A stretch of DNA of 64,000 nt from JBBRHQ01 sp963781345 (GCA_963781345.1 CAWAFQ010000007.1:124001-188000); one strand, 5' to 3'; counted from the stretch's first letter, positions 17,980-26,928 are shown. Made by a program: numbers and translations. Notes: generated by a model from the sequence alone, not told the origin.

Positions 17980-19077
17980 ATGGCGTCCGAGCCCTATTCC
18001 GAGGCGTCCCTCGGAACTCTCGGAAGCGACCCCGACGTCACCCCCGACGGTGGCGAGGAGACGGCCTATGAGGGGCGCAGCCCCTGGTATCTCGCCTACC
18101 GCCGCCTGCGCCGCAACCGCGTCGCCCTCGCCTTCGGCGGGCTCTTCATCCTGATCATCGTCTTCGTGATGGCGGCGCCGCTGTGGGCCGACAACATCGC
18201 CCACACCGGGCCCAACACGGGCCACACCACGGAGAGGATCTCGGTCGACGGGGTCAAGAAGGACGTCGTCAGCCCGGCGGGCAAGCCGATCGGGCCGGTC
18301 TGGTGGGGAGCGGACGGCAAGTTCTTCCTCGGCGCCGACGGCGTCAACGGCCGCGACGAGATGGTGCGCCTCATGTACGGAGGGCGGACCTCGATATTCA
18401 TCGGCGTGATGGCGGCGATCATCACCACGATCCTGGCGGTCGGCTTCGGGCTGCTCGCCGGCTACTACCGTGGCTGGACCGACTCGGTGATCGCACGCGC
18501 GATGGACGTGATCTGGGCCTTCCCTGTCCTGCTGCTGGGGATAGCGCTGGGCACCGCGCTCGCGGTGGGTGGGCTGCAGATCGGGCCGATATCGATTCCC
18601 GACGACTCGATCTGGATCCCGATCCTGATCATCGGCTTCGTCTACACGCCCTACATGCTGCGGCCGATTCGCGGCGAGGTTCTAGGCCTGCGCGAGAAGG
18701 AGTTCGTTGAGTCGGCCGAGGCCCAGGGGGCGGGCGCCCTGAGGGTGATGTTCGGCGAGCTGCTGCCCAACCTCTGGTCGACGATCATCGTCTTCTTCAC
18801 CCTCAACATCGCCAACAACATGCTGCTGGAGGCGGCGCTCTCCTTCCTCGGCGCCGGTGTGCGCCCGCCCAACTCATCCTGGGGGAGCATGGTCTCCGAC
18901 GGCTTCGACCTGATCTACAGCTCGCCGCAGCTGACGACCATCCCCGGCCTGATGATCCTCCTGACCGTGCTCGCGCTCAACGTCTTCGGCGACGGCATGC
19001 GCGACGCGCTCGACCCGAAGTCGAAGATCACGCTCGACGCGAAGAGCCGAGCCGTGGTCGAGGAGAGGGAGGCCTAG
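17980..19077 (+). CDS. ABC transporter permease, DppC/OppC type
   Basis: 365 residues. A hydrophilic N-terminus is followed by a first membrane helix (ALAFGGLFILIIVFVMAAPLW), a periplasmic segment (about 75-130), then five more helices. The EAA-type cytoplasmic loop is FVESAEAQGAGALRVMFGELLPNLW. The C-terminal ends LNVFGDGMRDALDPK, as in OppC/DppC. ATG at 17980 is preceded by AGAGGAGACGGAG. It abuts the DppB-type gene with no gap, and pairs with it to form the membrane channel. Confidence 0.93.
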   Translation: MASEPYSEASLGTLGSDPDVTPDGGEETAYEGRSPWYLAYRRLRRNRVALAFGGLFILIIVFVMAAPLWADNIAHTGPNTGHTTERISVDGVKKDVVSPAGKPIGPVWWGADGKFFLGADGVNGRDEMVRLMYGGRTSIFIGVMAAIITTILAVGFGLLAGYYRGWTDSVIARAMDVIWAFPVLLLGIALGTALAVGGLQIGPISIPDDSIWIPILIIGFVYTPYMLRPIRGEVLGLREKEFVESAEAQGAGALRVMFGELLPNLWSTIIVFFTLNIANNMLLEAALSFLGAGVRPPNSSWGSMVSDGFDLIYSSPQLTTIPGLMILLTVLALNVFGDGMRDALDPKSKITLDAKSRAVVEEREA

Positions 19078-20037
19078 ATGGGCCGCTTCATCGTCAGGCG
19101 CCTGATCGGGATGGTGTTCGTCCTCTTCCTGGTCTCGGTTCTCGTCTTCTTCATCTTCAACGTGATCCCGAACTCCGACCCGGCGCAGCGGATCGCGGGC
19201 AAGAACGCGACCCCGCAGCTGGTCGAGAACATCAGCAAGGACTGGGGCTTCGACAAGTCCCTCCCGGTGCAGTACTACGAGATGATGAAGAAGGTCCTCA
19301 CCGGCGAGCTGGTCTCCTACGGGAGTCAGCTCAACGTCGACGCGCAGATCGTCAAGGGGATCCCGGCGACGTTCTCGCTCTGCATCGGCGCGGCGGTGAT
19401 CTGGATGGCCTTCGGGATCTGGTTCGGCTACCTCTCGGCGGTGAGGGCCGGGGGGTTCACCGACCGGGGGCTGACGATCCTCGCCCTCGCCGGGATCTCG
19501 TTACCCGTCTTCTGGCTGGCTGCGGTCCTCCTCTACTACTTCACCTACAAGATCCCGATCTTCCCCAACGGCGGCTACGTGCCCCTGCAGGAGGACCCCG
19601 TCGACTGGGCCTACCACCTGATCCTGCCGTGGACGACGCTCGCGGTCCTCTTCATCGGCTTCTACAGCCGTGTGCTGCGTTCGAACATGCTCGACGCGAT
19701 GGACGAGGACTACGTCCGCGCCGCCCGCGCCAAGGGCCTGACCGAACACCGAGTCCGCACCCGCCACGTGCTGCGCAACTCGATGATCCCGATCGTCACC
19801 CTCTTCGGCCTCGACTTCGGAGCCATCATCGGCGGCGGCGCGATCATCGTCGAGTCGATCTTCAACCTGCAGGGAGTCGGTCAGTACGCGGCCGATGCGA
19901 TCGGCAACCTCGACCTGCCGCCGATCATGGGGGTGACCCTGTTCGGGGCCTTCTTCATCGTCCTCTTCAACACGATCGTCGATATCGCCTACGCCTACCT
20001 CGATCCCAGGATCCGGCTCGGGACCTCGGCCGCATGA
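19078..20037 (+). CDS. ABC transporter permease, DppB/OppB type
   Basis: 319 residues starting directly after the stop of the DppC-type gene. MGRFIVRRLIGMVFVLFLVSVLVF is the usual OppB first helix (seen here in parts), with about six helices in all. The EAA loop DYVRAARAKGLTEHRVRTRHVLRN is the ATPase-coupling motif. The gene order C before B is the reverse of the common arrangement. Its TGA overlaps the next ATG (ATGA at 20034-20037), so translation is coupled. Confidence 0.93.
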   Translation: MGRFIVRRLIGMVFVLFLVSVLVFFIFNVIPNSDPAQRIAGKNATPQLVENISKDWGFDKSLPVQYYEMMKKVLTGELVSYGSQLNVDAQIVKGIPATFSLCIGAAVIWMAFGIWFGYLSAVRAGGFTDRGLTILALAGISLPVFWLAAVLLYYFTYKIPIFPNGGYVPLQEDPVDWAYHLILPWTTLAVLFIGFYSRVLRSNMLDAMDEDYVRAARAKGLTEHRVRTRHVLRNSMIPIVTLFGLDFGAIIGGGAIIVESIFNLQGVGQYAADAIGNLDLPPIMGVTLFGAFFIVLFNTIVDIAYAYLDPRIRLGTSAA

Positions 20038-21119
20038 GCACGCCCGAGACAGTGGCCGCAAGCGGGGGCGCGAACCCGCCCGGGAACGCCTCCACCCTGC
20101 TGCGGGTCGAGGATCTGCGAGTCGGCTTCAACACCGAGGACGGACTCCTGAAGGCGGTCGCCGGCGTCGATTTCGAGATGAAGCCGGGCGAGGTGCTGGC
20201 GATCGTCGGCGAGTCGGGCTCGGGCAAGAGCGTCACCGCACAGACGATCATGGGCCTGACCCGCTCCTCCAACGCGAGCATCGAGGGCTCGGTCCGCTTC
20301 CGAGGCAAGGAGCTCCTCGATCTCGACGACACCGGGCTGCAGGAGATCCGCGGCGAGGAGATCGCGATGATCTTCCAGGACCCGATGACCTCGCTCAACC
20401 CGGTCTACCGGGTCGGGCGCCAGATCGTCGAGGCGATCCGCACCCACCGTGACATCCCCGAGGCCGAGGCGAAGGAGAGAGCGGTCGAGCTGCTGAAGGC
20501 GGTCGGGATCCCGGAGGCGGAGCGCCGCGCCGACAACTATCCGCACGAGTTCTCCGGCGGCATGCGGCAGCGGGCGATGATCGCGATGGGCCTATCGCTC
20601 GAGCCGAGCCTGCTGATCGCCGACGAGCCGAGCACCGCCCTCGACGTGACCATCCAGGCACAGATAATCCGCCTGCTGAAGAGACTCAACGCCGAGCGCC
20701 AGCTCGCGGTGCTGCTGATCACCCACGACCTCGGGGTCGTCGCCGAGATCGCCGACCGCGTGATCGTCATGTACGCGGGGCGGGTCGTCGAGCAGGGGAC
20801 CCTCGACGAGATCTTCTACGACCCCCAGCACCCCTACACCTGGGGGCTGCTCGGTTCGCTGACCCGGCTCGACCGCGAGCGCCCGCGGCGACTGCCGCAG
20901 ATCGGCGGTATGCCCCCGTCGCTGCTGGCGACGCCCAGGGGTTGCGCCTTCGGCCCCCGCTGCCCCCACTCCTTCGTCAAGTGCCGCGAGCTGCCACACC
21001 TGGCGGGCCGGTTGAGTGAGGCTCCGGCCCACCTCGATCGCTGCTGGAAATCACCCGACGAGAAGCGCCGGCTGCGCGAGGTCGAGGGCAGGATCGGACT
21101 GGAGGCTCCCCGATCGTGA
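20034..21119 (+). CDS. oligopeptide ABC transporter ATP-binding protein, OppD/DppD type
   Basis: 361 residues from the ATG at 20034, chosen because it overlaps the preceding stop. Walker A GESGSGKS, Q-loop FQDPMTSLNPVY, signature FSGGMRQRAM and Walker B LLIADEPSTALD are intact. The C-terminal oligopeptide-transporter extension has the cysteine cluster GCAFGPRCPHSFVKC, typical of OppD/DppD. It energises uptake by the permeases encoded upstream. Confidence 0.93.
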   Translation: MSTPETVAASGGANPPGNASTLLRVEDLRVGFNTEDGLLKAVAGVDFEMKPGEVLAIVGESGSGKSVTAQTIMGLTRSSNASIEGSVRFRGKELLDLDDTGLQEIRGEEIAMIFQDPMTSLNPVYRVGRQIVEAIRTHRDIPEAEAKERAVELLKAVGIPEAERRADNYPHEFSGGMRQRAMIAMGLSLEPSLLIADEPSTALDVTIQAQIIRLLKRLNAERQLAVLLITHDLGVVAEIADRVIVMYAGRVVEQGTLDEIFYDPQHPYTWGLLGSLTRLDRERPRRLPQIGGMPPSLLATPRGCAFGPRCPHSFVKCRELPHLAGRLSEAPAHLDRCWKSPDEKRRLREVEGRIGLEAPRS

Positions 21120-22141
21120 GCGACGAGCCGCTGCTCGAGGTCCGAAACCTCGTCAAGCACTTCCCGATCAAGGAGGGAATCCTGATCGACCGCGAGGTGG
21201 CCCAGGTGAGGGCGGTCGACGACGTCAGCTTCAGCGTGCGCAGGGGCGAGACCCTGGGTCTGGTCGGGGAGTCGGGCTGCGGCAAGTCGACACTGTGCCG
21301 CACGGTCCTGAAGCTGCTCGAGCCGACTTCGGGGTCGGTGCGATTCGAGGGCCAGGAGATCTCGGGCCTCTCCCGCAAGCAGATGCGTCCGCTGCGGCGC
21401 GAGATTCAGATGATCTTCCAGGACCCCTACGCGTCGCTGAACCCGCGCAAGCGGGTCGGCCAGATCGTCGGCGACCCGCTGAAGCTTCACGGCCTCGCCT
21501 CCGGCGGCGCGCTCAAGAGCCAGGTCCAGGAGTTGCTCGAGCGCGTCGGCCTCTCCTCCGAGCATTACAACCGCTTCCCGCACGAGTTCTCCGGCGGCCA
21601 GAGGCAGAGGATCGGCATTGCCCGGGCGCTGGCGCTGCGGCCGAAGCTGATCGTCGCCGACGAGCCGGTCTCGGCCCTCGACGTATCGGTCCAGGCGCAG
21701 ATCATCAACCTCCTCGACGACCTCCAGGACGAGTTCGGCCTCACCTACCTGTTCGTCGCCCACGACCTCGGCGTCGTCCGCCACGTCTCCGACCGGATCG
21801 TGGTGATGTACCTGGGCAAGATGGTCGAGGACGCGCCCGCCGACCGCCTCTACTCGGATCCCGTTCACCCCTACACATCAGCCCTGCTCTCCGCGGTGCC
21901 GATACCCGACCCGCGTGAGAACCGCACCCGTGAGCACGTCATCCTCGAGGGTGACGTCCCGAGCCCGATCGACCCGCCGTCTGCCTGCCGCTTCCACACC
22001 CGCTGCCCGCGCGCGAGCGACATCTGCTCGACCGAGGAGCCGGAGCTGAAGGCCCACGGCCCCGACGGGCACCTCGCCGCCTGCCACCACCCTCTTGACG
22101 AGGCCTCGCGGCCCGCGGTGGCCGGCTCCGCCCCGGCCTGA
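21116..22141 (+). CDS. oligopeptide ABC transporter ATP-binding protein, OppF/DppF type
   Basis: 341 residues starting at GTG 21116, overlapping the OppD-type stop in GTGA. Walker A GESGCGKS, FQDPYASLNPRKR, signature FSGGQRQRIGIARAL and Walker B LIVADEPVSALDVS are present, with the C-terminal SACRFHTRCPRASDIC cysteine motif. It forms a heterodimer with the preceding ATPase. Two nucleotides after its stop the phosphoesterase/ligase-like gene begins. Confidence 0.93.
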   Translation: MSDEPLLEVRNLVKHFPIKEGILIDREVAQVRAVDDVSFSVRRGETLGLVGESGCGKSTLCRTVLKLLEPTSGSVRFEGQEISGLSRKQMRPLRREIQMIFQDPYASLNPRKRVGQIVGDPLKLHGLASGGALKSQVQELLERVGLSSEHYNRFPHEFSGGQRQRIGIARALALRPKLIVADEPVSALDVSVQAQIINLLDDLQDEFGLTYLFVAHDLGVVRHVSDRIVVMYLGKMVEDAPADRLYSDPVHPYTSALLSAVPIPDPRENRTREHVILEGDVPSPIDPPSACRFHTRCPRASDICSTEEPELKAHGPDGHLAACHHPLDEASRPAVAGSAPA

Positions 22142-22143
22142 GC

Positions 22144-23265
22144 GTGGCGGAGGGGCTCGGCGAGTATCGGCGCAGGCGCGACTTCGACCGCACCCCGGAG
22201 CCCGACGGTGGCGGGGCGGACGACGGTGGTGGAGAGGGCGAGGGCGAGGGAGCGGACCACGGGGAGGGCGGGCGCGCACGCTTCGTCGTCCAGCAACACG
22301 ATGCGACCAACCTGCACTGGGACCTGCGCCTCGAGCACGATGGGGTCGCCCTCTCCTGGGCGTTGCCGCGGGGCGTCCCCCAGCTTCCCGACCGAAGCGC
22401 AAACCGCCTCGCGGTGCGGACCGAGGACCACCCCCTCTCCTATCTCGAGTTCGAGGGCGAGATCCCGGCCGGCTCCTACGGGGCGGGGACGATGTCGGTG
22501 TGGGACTCGGGCACCTACAGCGCAGAGAAGCTGCGAGACGACGAGGTGATCGCCGATTTTGACGGCGAGCGGATGCGCGGCCGCTACGCGCTCTTTCGCA
22601 CCCGCGGCCGCAACTGGATCATCCACCGCATCGACCCGCCACTCGACCCGCGGCGAGAGCCGCTGCCGGGAGAGGAGGTGAGGCCGATGCTGGCAAGCCT
22701 CGGGGACCTGCCGGCAGATCCCGGGCGGTGGGGCTTCGAGATCTCCTGGGGCGGGCTGCGGACGATGCTCTGGTGTGAGCCCGGCCACATCAAGCGCTCG
22801 CGCAGCCGCGGGCTCGAGCCGGAGACCGTGGCGGTGTTCCCAGAGATCCGGGGGATCGCTCGGGCGCTGGGCGCAATCGAGGCGGTGCTCGACGGCGAGA
22901 TCGTCATTCTCTCCGGCGACGGAACGCCACGGCCGCGCCGTCTCGCCGCCCGCAAGAGGGCGCCGAGTGAGGCGGTCGCCAGGCGGCTCGCGCGCGATCA
23001 TCCGGCAACGCTGGTTCTCTTCGACACCCTCTTTCTCGACGGCCGCACCGTCGCCGCCGAGCCCTACGCCGAGCGCCGGGCGCTGCTCGAGCGCCTCGGG
23101 CTGGACGGAGCTGCGTGGACCACGCCGGCGTTTCACCGCGGCGACGGCGCCGCCCTCCTGGAGGCGGCACGGGGACGCGGCCTGCCGGGCCTGGTGGCGA
23201 AGCGCCTCGAGAGCCCCTACCTCCCGGGCCGCCGCAGCCCCGATTGGGTCAGGGTGGTCGCGTGA
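22144..23265 (+). CDS. LigD-type 3'-phosphoesterase fused to a catalytically degenerate ligase domain
   Basis: 373 residues. After an acidic Gly-rich linker (about 20-44), residues about 45-155 are a LigD PE domain: FVVQQHDATNLHWDLRLEHDG in parts, EDHPLSY and FEGEIPAGSYGAG keep the metal-binding His/Asp/Glu pattern. Residues about 175-373 look like the ATP-dependent ligase adenylation domain, but motif I reads EISWGGLRTM, with Ser at 201 where the AMP-accepting Lys should be and Gly at 203 for Asp. LDGEIV and GLVAKRL are retained. It should process 3' ends but not seal DNA by itself. It overlaps the active ligase gene by GTGA. Confidence 0.85.
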   Translation: MAEGLGEYRRRRDFDRTPEPDGGGADDGGGEGEGEGADHGEGGRARFVVQQHDATNLHWDLRLEHDGVALSWALPRGVPQLPDRSANRLAVRTEDHPLSYLEFEGEIPAGSYGAGTMSVWDSGTYSAEKLRDDEVIADFDGERMRGRYALFRTRGRNWIIHRIDPPLDPRREPLPGEEVRPMLASLGDLPADPGRWGFEISWGGLRTMLWCEPGHIKRSRSRGLEPETVAVFPEIRGIARALGAIEAVLDGEIVILSGDGTPRPRRLAARKRAPSEAVARRLARDHPATLVLFDTLFLDGRTVAAEPYAERRALLERLGLDGAAWTTPAFHRGDGAALLEAARGRGLPGLVAKRLESPYLPGRRSPDWVRVVA

Positions 23266-24209
23266 GCCTGCCGCTGGAGCCGCCGATCAAGCCGCAGCTC
23301 GCGCTCACCCGGAAGGCGCTGCCGCTCGGCGAGGAGTGGGCATACGAGCCCAAGCTCGACGGCTTCCGCGCGATCGTCTTCGTAGATGGCGAGGACTCCT
23401 ACATCCAGTCGCGCGGGGGCAAGGCGCTCTCGCGCTATTTCCCCGAGCTGAGCTTCCCCGCCGGGCGCTACATCGCCGACGGCGAGCTGGTGATTCGCGA
23501 TGCCGAGGGCAACCTCGAGTTCGACGCCCTCCAGAGCCGCATCCACCCGGCCGAGTCGCGCATCGGCCTGCTCTCGAAGGAGATCCCGGCCAACTTCGTC
23601 GCCTTCGACCTGCTCGCCGACGGTGACGAGGTCCTGCTCGAGATGCCCTTCTCGGAGCGCCGTGAGCGCCTGCGCCGGCTCGAGGCCGACGGGCTCGAGC
23701 TGACCGAGTGGACCACCGACCCGGAACGGGCCGAGCCGTGGCTCGATCGCGGCGAGGGCGTCGTCGCCAAGCAACTCGATGCGCCCTACCTGCCGGGGAA
23801 GCGCAAGGGCATGGCCAAGATCAAGCGTGAGCGGACGATCGATTGCGTCGTGCTCGGCTGGCGCCCCGGCAAGGAGGAGGGGACGGTGGGCTCGCTCATC
23901 CTCGGCCTCTACCACGGCGATGCCCTGCGGCCGGTTGGCCACATCTCCGGCTTCACCGCCGAGACCAAGCGCGGACTGCGGACGATGCTGGCGCCGCTGG
24001 AGACGGGAGAGAGCGGCAGCGCCGAGCCCAGCCGCTGGACGGGCGGTCGCGATCTCGAGTGGGTCGCCCTGCGGCCGGAGCTGGTGATCGAGGTCAGCTA
24101 CGACCACGCCAGCGCCGGAAGAATCCGCCACGGCGCCCGCTTCATCCGCTTCCGCGACGACAAGGACCCGAGCGAGTGCCGCTTCGAAGACCTCGACGAG
24201 GGCCTGTAG
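23262..24209 (+). CDS. ATP-dependent DNA ligase (LigD ligase-domain type)
   Basis: 315 residues from GTG 23262, overlapping the preceding stop in GTGA. Motif I is YEPKLDGFRAI with the adenylated Lys at residue 31. ADGELVI (motif III), FVAFDLLA, EGVVAKQLDAPYLPGKR (motif IV) and AKIKRERTIDCVVLGW (motif V) follow. The oligonucleotide-binding domain ends with RHGARFIRFRDDK. It is probably the sealing enzyme of bacterial non-homologous end joining, working with the phosphoesterase product encoded just upstream. No ku gene or LigD polymerase domain is in the window. Confidence 0.92.
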   Translation: MSLPLEPPIKPQLALTRKALPLGEEWAYEPKLDGFRAIVFVDGEDSYIQSRGGKALSRYFPELSFPAGRYIADGELVIRDAEGNLEFDALQSRIHPAESRIGLLSKEIPANFVAFDLLADGDEVLLEMPFSERRERLRRLEADGLELTEWTTDPERAEPWLDRGEGVVAKQLDAPYLPGKRKGMAKIKRERTIDCVVLGWRPGKEEGTVGSLILGLYHGDALRPVGHISGFTAETKRGLRTMLAPLETGESGSAEPSRWTGGRDLEWVALRPELVIEVSYDHASAGRIRHGARFIRFRDDKDPSECRFEDLDEGL

Positions 24210-24223
24210 CCATCCGCTCCTCG

Positions 24224-24268
24224 CGAAACTTCAATCCACCATCACAGTGATGGTGAAATGAAGTTTCG
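24224..24268. terminator. long hairpin between convergent genes (bidirectional terminator)
   Basis: Arms CGAAACTTCA (24224-24233) and TGAAGTTTCG (24259-24268) and inner arms CACCATCAC (24237-24245) and GTGATGGTG (24247-24255) give about 19 paired bases around a 3-nt internal mismatch. It lies between the ligase stop (24209) and the convergent SnoaL-like stop (24301), so it suits a two-way terminator, although T-tracts are weak. Confidence 0.7.
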
Positions 24269-24300
24269 GCAGCGGCAGGCTTCGGGGGGGCGGTGGCGTC

Positions 24301-24771
24301 TCAGGCCTCGGAGGCCATGAACTCGTTCAGCTGGGCGCGGGCGCGATCGTGGGCCTTCGCCCGCAGCGGCGGCAGCAGGCCGATGAGGACGCCCTGGAAG
24401 CCGAGGGCCTGGCGGGCCCACTTGCCGAAGTCGAAATCGTCGACGTGGTCGGCGATCAGGCCATCGGAGAAGCGGAAGGTCGCGTTGATGTCGTTGACGA
24501 CCGGCCGGCCCGTGCTGAACGTGTAGTGGGCGATCCAGTTGGCGGTGCCGGAGGTCTCGTCGGCGTCATGGGCCGCGAGCTCCACCTTCAGGTCGGTCGC
24601 CCTCGCGGTCAGCATCCGCCACATCGCCCCGACCTCGTCGCCGTGCAGGTCGCCGAAGGCCGGGTCGCGGAAGTGGGCGTCGGGCGTGTAGCAGGCGCTC
24701 ATCGCCGCGCCGTCGCGGCGGTTGAAGGACGCGTAGAAGCGCTCGATCAACTCTAGGTTGGCGCCGGACAC
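24301..24771 (-). CDS. SnoaL/NTF2-like family protein
   Basis: 156 residues from GTG 24771. The N-terminal LELIERFYASFNRRDGAAMSACYTPDAHFRDPAFGDLHG (in parts) is the classic SnoaL_2 start: a helix followed by the pocket strand YTPDAHFRDP. Central strands hold WIAHYTFSTGRPVVNDINATFRF, and DHVDDFDFGKWARQALG closes the fold. Such proteins are isomerases, cyclases or ligand-binding proteins; no catalytic assignment is possible. It is one of four intact or broken NTF2-like genes in the window. Confidence 0.8.
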   Translation of the reverse strand: MSGANLELIERFYASFNRRDGAAMSACYTPDAHFRDPAFGDLHGDEVGAMWRMLTARATDLKVELAAHDADETSGTANWIAHYTFSTGRPVVNDINATFRFSDGLIADHVDDFDFGKWARQALGFQGVLIGLLPPLRAKAHDRARAQLNEFMASEA

Positions 24772-24859
24772 AGCCTGACCCTACCCTTTGACAAATGGCC
24801 CCGGGGCGTCGGGCGGGCCGGCAGGCAGGTCGAGCCCTGCGCTCGCCGGAGGACCCGAG

Positions 24860-25321
24860 CTAGGGCAGCTTCCCCTCGATCACATACCGCAAGACGTCGA
24901 CGACCTCTCCGGCGCTGCGGGCAACGGCGAGCGCGGAGCGGTCGACCTCCTTCAGGGCGTGGTCGAACTCGCCATCGTGGAGGGTGATGACCGGCTTGCC
25001 GAGGGCCGCGGCGTAACCGGCGTCGAAGGCCGCGTTCCACTGGCGGTACTTCTCGCCGAAGCGAACGACGACGACGTCGGCGTCGCCGATCAGCGTCTGG
25101 GTGCGGATCGCGTTGACGCCCGCGCCCTTGTGGTCGGCCCAGAACCTCTCGCCCTCCGGGCCGAGGGTGCCGGTGCCGGCATCGTCTGAGGCCGCGTGAT
25201 CGGTGACCGGCGCCGAGAGCTCGACCGCGAGGCCGGCGCCCTTCGCGCCCCGCTCGATCTGATCACGCCAGTCGCTGTGGATCTCGCCCGATAGATAGAC
25301 GCGCCAGGTGCGATCACTCAT
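24860..25321 (-). CDS. YtoQ family protein
   Basis: 153 residues with the family pattern throughout: WRVYLSGEIHSDWRDQI near the start, the central FWADHKGAGVNAIRTQTLIGDADVVVVRFGEKYRQWN, read in parts, and ALGKPVITLHDGEFDHALKEVDRSA. The fold is related to nucleoside 2-deoxyribosyltransferase-like proteins. The function of YtoQ itself is not established. A clean ATG at 25321 fits the family length. Confidence 0.88.
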   Translation of the reverse strand: MSDRTWRVYLSGEIHSDWRDQIERGAKGAGLAVELSAPVTDHAASDDAGTGTLGPEGERFWADHKGAGVNAIRTQTLIGDADVVVVRFGEKYRQWNAAFDAGYAAALGKPVITLHDGEFDHALKEVDRSALAVARSAGEVVDVLRYVIEGKLP

Positions 25322-25479
25322 GGCTCAATCCTAGAGGGGCCGCGTCGCCGCAGACGCACCGCCTCGGCACAGGACGGGCCCTGGGAATCAGGCGTGGTGG
25401 TGAGAGGGCGAGGGCTCTCCCGCTGAGAGCAATCGGCAGATCTGGTGCAAACCGTCAGCCGATCGCGGCGGCGTGCATA

Positions 25480-26928
25480 TCAGTCGACAACGACCCGCGC
25501 GATCGTGGTCAGTGACTGGTAATAGATGTCGCGGTCGAAGCCGGGTGCCGGGAAGAGGAACGCCTGGCTCGGGGAAGGGACGCCGACGCGCGCCTTGTCC
25601 TCGCCGCTGTCGAGGTCGAGGACGACGAGCTGGTCGCTGCCGGTTGGCAGGCTGGCCCGGCGCATCCTCTCCGAGTGACCGAGCGTCTGCATCACCGAGC
25701 GCATCGCGGCCCGCACCCTCGGCCGTCGCATCGCCGCAATGTCGGTCCAGTCCTGGGCGATCAGCTCGCGGGTGTCGGGGAAGAGGATCAGGTGGCCTGC
25801 GTGGGCGAACCCGTCGCGCCGCCAGAGGGGCTCGAGCTGATCGCCGTCCAGATGCCAGGCCCGCAGCACGGCGTTGCCCGCGTCGTAGGCGACGACCGTG
25901 CCCGTGGTCGGGTCCCAGGCGGGCGGATTCGACTCGGTGCCGTAGGGAAGCCCGCTGATCTCGACCGAGCCGATCGCCTCGCCGTCGTCGCGCCGCGCCC
26001 ACCAGAGGCGGACGGGTCCGGATGCCTCGCCGGAGTCGCGCATCGTGCGGTCGGTCCGGTTGCGGCCGTTGTCCATCCAGAAGACGTGGTGCTCGGTTAT
26101 CACCGGGTCCCAGCCGTAGCTGCGGTCGGGGGCCGGTCCGTAGCGGGGTCGCCACTGATCGTCGACCACGATCCGCTCCGCGTCGCGGTCGAGGCGCAGG
26201 CGAAAGACCGTCTCGGTGCCGACCGCGATCACGCTCTCGCCGTCAGAGGCGAGCCGGGCGATCGACGGCTCAGGGAGCGCGAGGGCGGGAGCGACCGGCA
26301 GCATCGTCTCCGGGTCGAGCGCCGAGACGGTCGAGGGCGCCAGTCCCGCGGGGGCGTCGCAGTCCTTCATCACCAGCTCGCCGCCGTCGAGCACCTGGAA
26401 GGAGTTGTGGGGCCGGTCGACCGGGAGGCAGTGGGAGGCGAGGACGTCGAGGTCGGGGCTGAGGCGGTGGGCCCAGCGGCCGAAGACCATGTGCAGGTCG
26501 CCGTTCGCGTGGGCGGCGATCCCGCCCGGCCAGTACCTGCCCCCGGGCAGGCGGGGGGTGGACCCGACGGCTTCGAGCGACCGCGGGTCCAGCCGCTCGA
26601 CCCAGCCCTCGACCGGCGACGCCAGGGGGTCGCCGCGGGGCAGGTCATGGCGGAGCGCGAAGAGCTCACCCGGCTCACGTCGGATCAGCATCACCGTGCC
26701 GTAGACGTCGCGGACCGTGGCGAGGCGCAGCTGCTCACCGGGGCGGATTCCCAGCCCCGCCTGGCCCTGCGGAGAGCACCAGCGGCGGGGCCCGCCGTCC
26801 TCGCAGCTCCAGGGCCGCGGCCAGTAGGCGCCGGCGGCGGCGGAGTCGCCGCCCGCGGCGGCAGAGTCGCCGCCCGCGGCGGCAGAGTCGCCGCCGACGG
26901 CCGCAGAGTCGCCGCCCGCGGCGGCCAT
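25480..26928 (-). CDS. predicted beta-propeller-like protein with N-terminal GGDSAAA repeats; function unknown
   Basis: 482 residues from the ATG at 26928, whose A is the last base of the dehalogenase TGA, so the genes are translationally coupled. Residues about 4-33 are repeats of GGDSAA(A/V) encoded by a 21-bp DNA repeat. The rest has regularly spaced strands with W/H-rich turns (GGRYWPGGIAAHANGDLHMVFG in parts, SYGWDPVITEHHVFWMDNG, AHAGHLILFPDTRELIAQDW), suggesting a propeller such as those of SMP-30-like or carotenoid-oxygenase-like proteins. No signal peptide or clear catalytic motif was seen. Coupling suggests a shared pathway with the dehalogenase-like enzyme. Confidence 0.65.
   Translation of the reverse strand: MAAAGGDSAAVGGDSAAAGGDSAAAGGDSAAAGAYWPRPWSCEDGGPRRWCSPQGQAGLGIRPGEQLRLATVRDVYGTVMLIRREPGELFALRHDLPRGDPLASPVEGWVERLDPRSLEAVGSTPRLPGGRYWPGGIAAHANGDLHMVFGRWAHRLSPDLDVLASHCLPVDRPHNSFQVLDGGELVMKDCDAPAGLAPSTVSALDPETMLPVAPALALPEPSIARLASDGESVIAVGTETVFRLRLDRDAERIVVDDQWRPRYGPAPDRSYGWDPVITEHHVFWMDNGRNRTDRTMRDSGEASGPVRLWWARRDDGEAIGSVEISGLPYGTESNPPAWDPTTGTVVAYDAGNAVLRAWHLDGDQLEPLWRRDGFAHAGHLILFPDTRELIAQDWTDIAAMRRPRVRAAMRSVMQTLGHSERMRRASLPTGSDQLVVLDLDSGEDKARVGVPSPSQAFLFPAPGFDRDIYYQSLTTIARVVVD
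26840..26923. repeat. in-frame 21-bp tandem repeat (about four units)
   Basis: Units of the form GCAGAGTCGCCGCC... repeat with a 21-bp period, encoding GGDSAAA at the N-terminus of the 25480-26928 protein. Because the period is a multiple of three, copy-number change would not shift the frame. Confidence 0.85.

Noticed and set aside
16300..18225. 641-residue open frame on the minus strand over the binding-protein and permease genes
   Set aside because: Antisense to clear transporter genes; its composition (Val/Arg/Leu/Asp-rich, no motif) is that of a GC-driven shadow. The same holds for long antisense frames at 1972-3324, 6383-8002, 25675-27252 and 41785-43092.
26840..26923. Regular 21-bp repeats considered as a CRISPR array
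   Set aside because: No unique spacers; the repeat is in frame within a coding sequence and no cas genes are nearby. The 25-bp units at 11456-11543 were rejected for the same reason.
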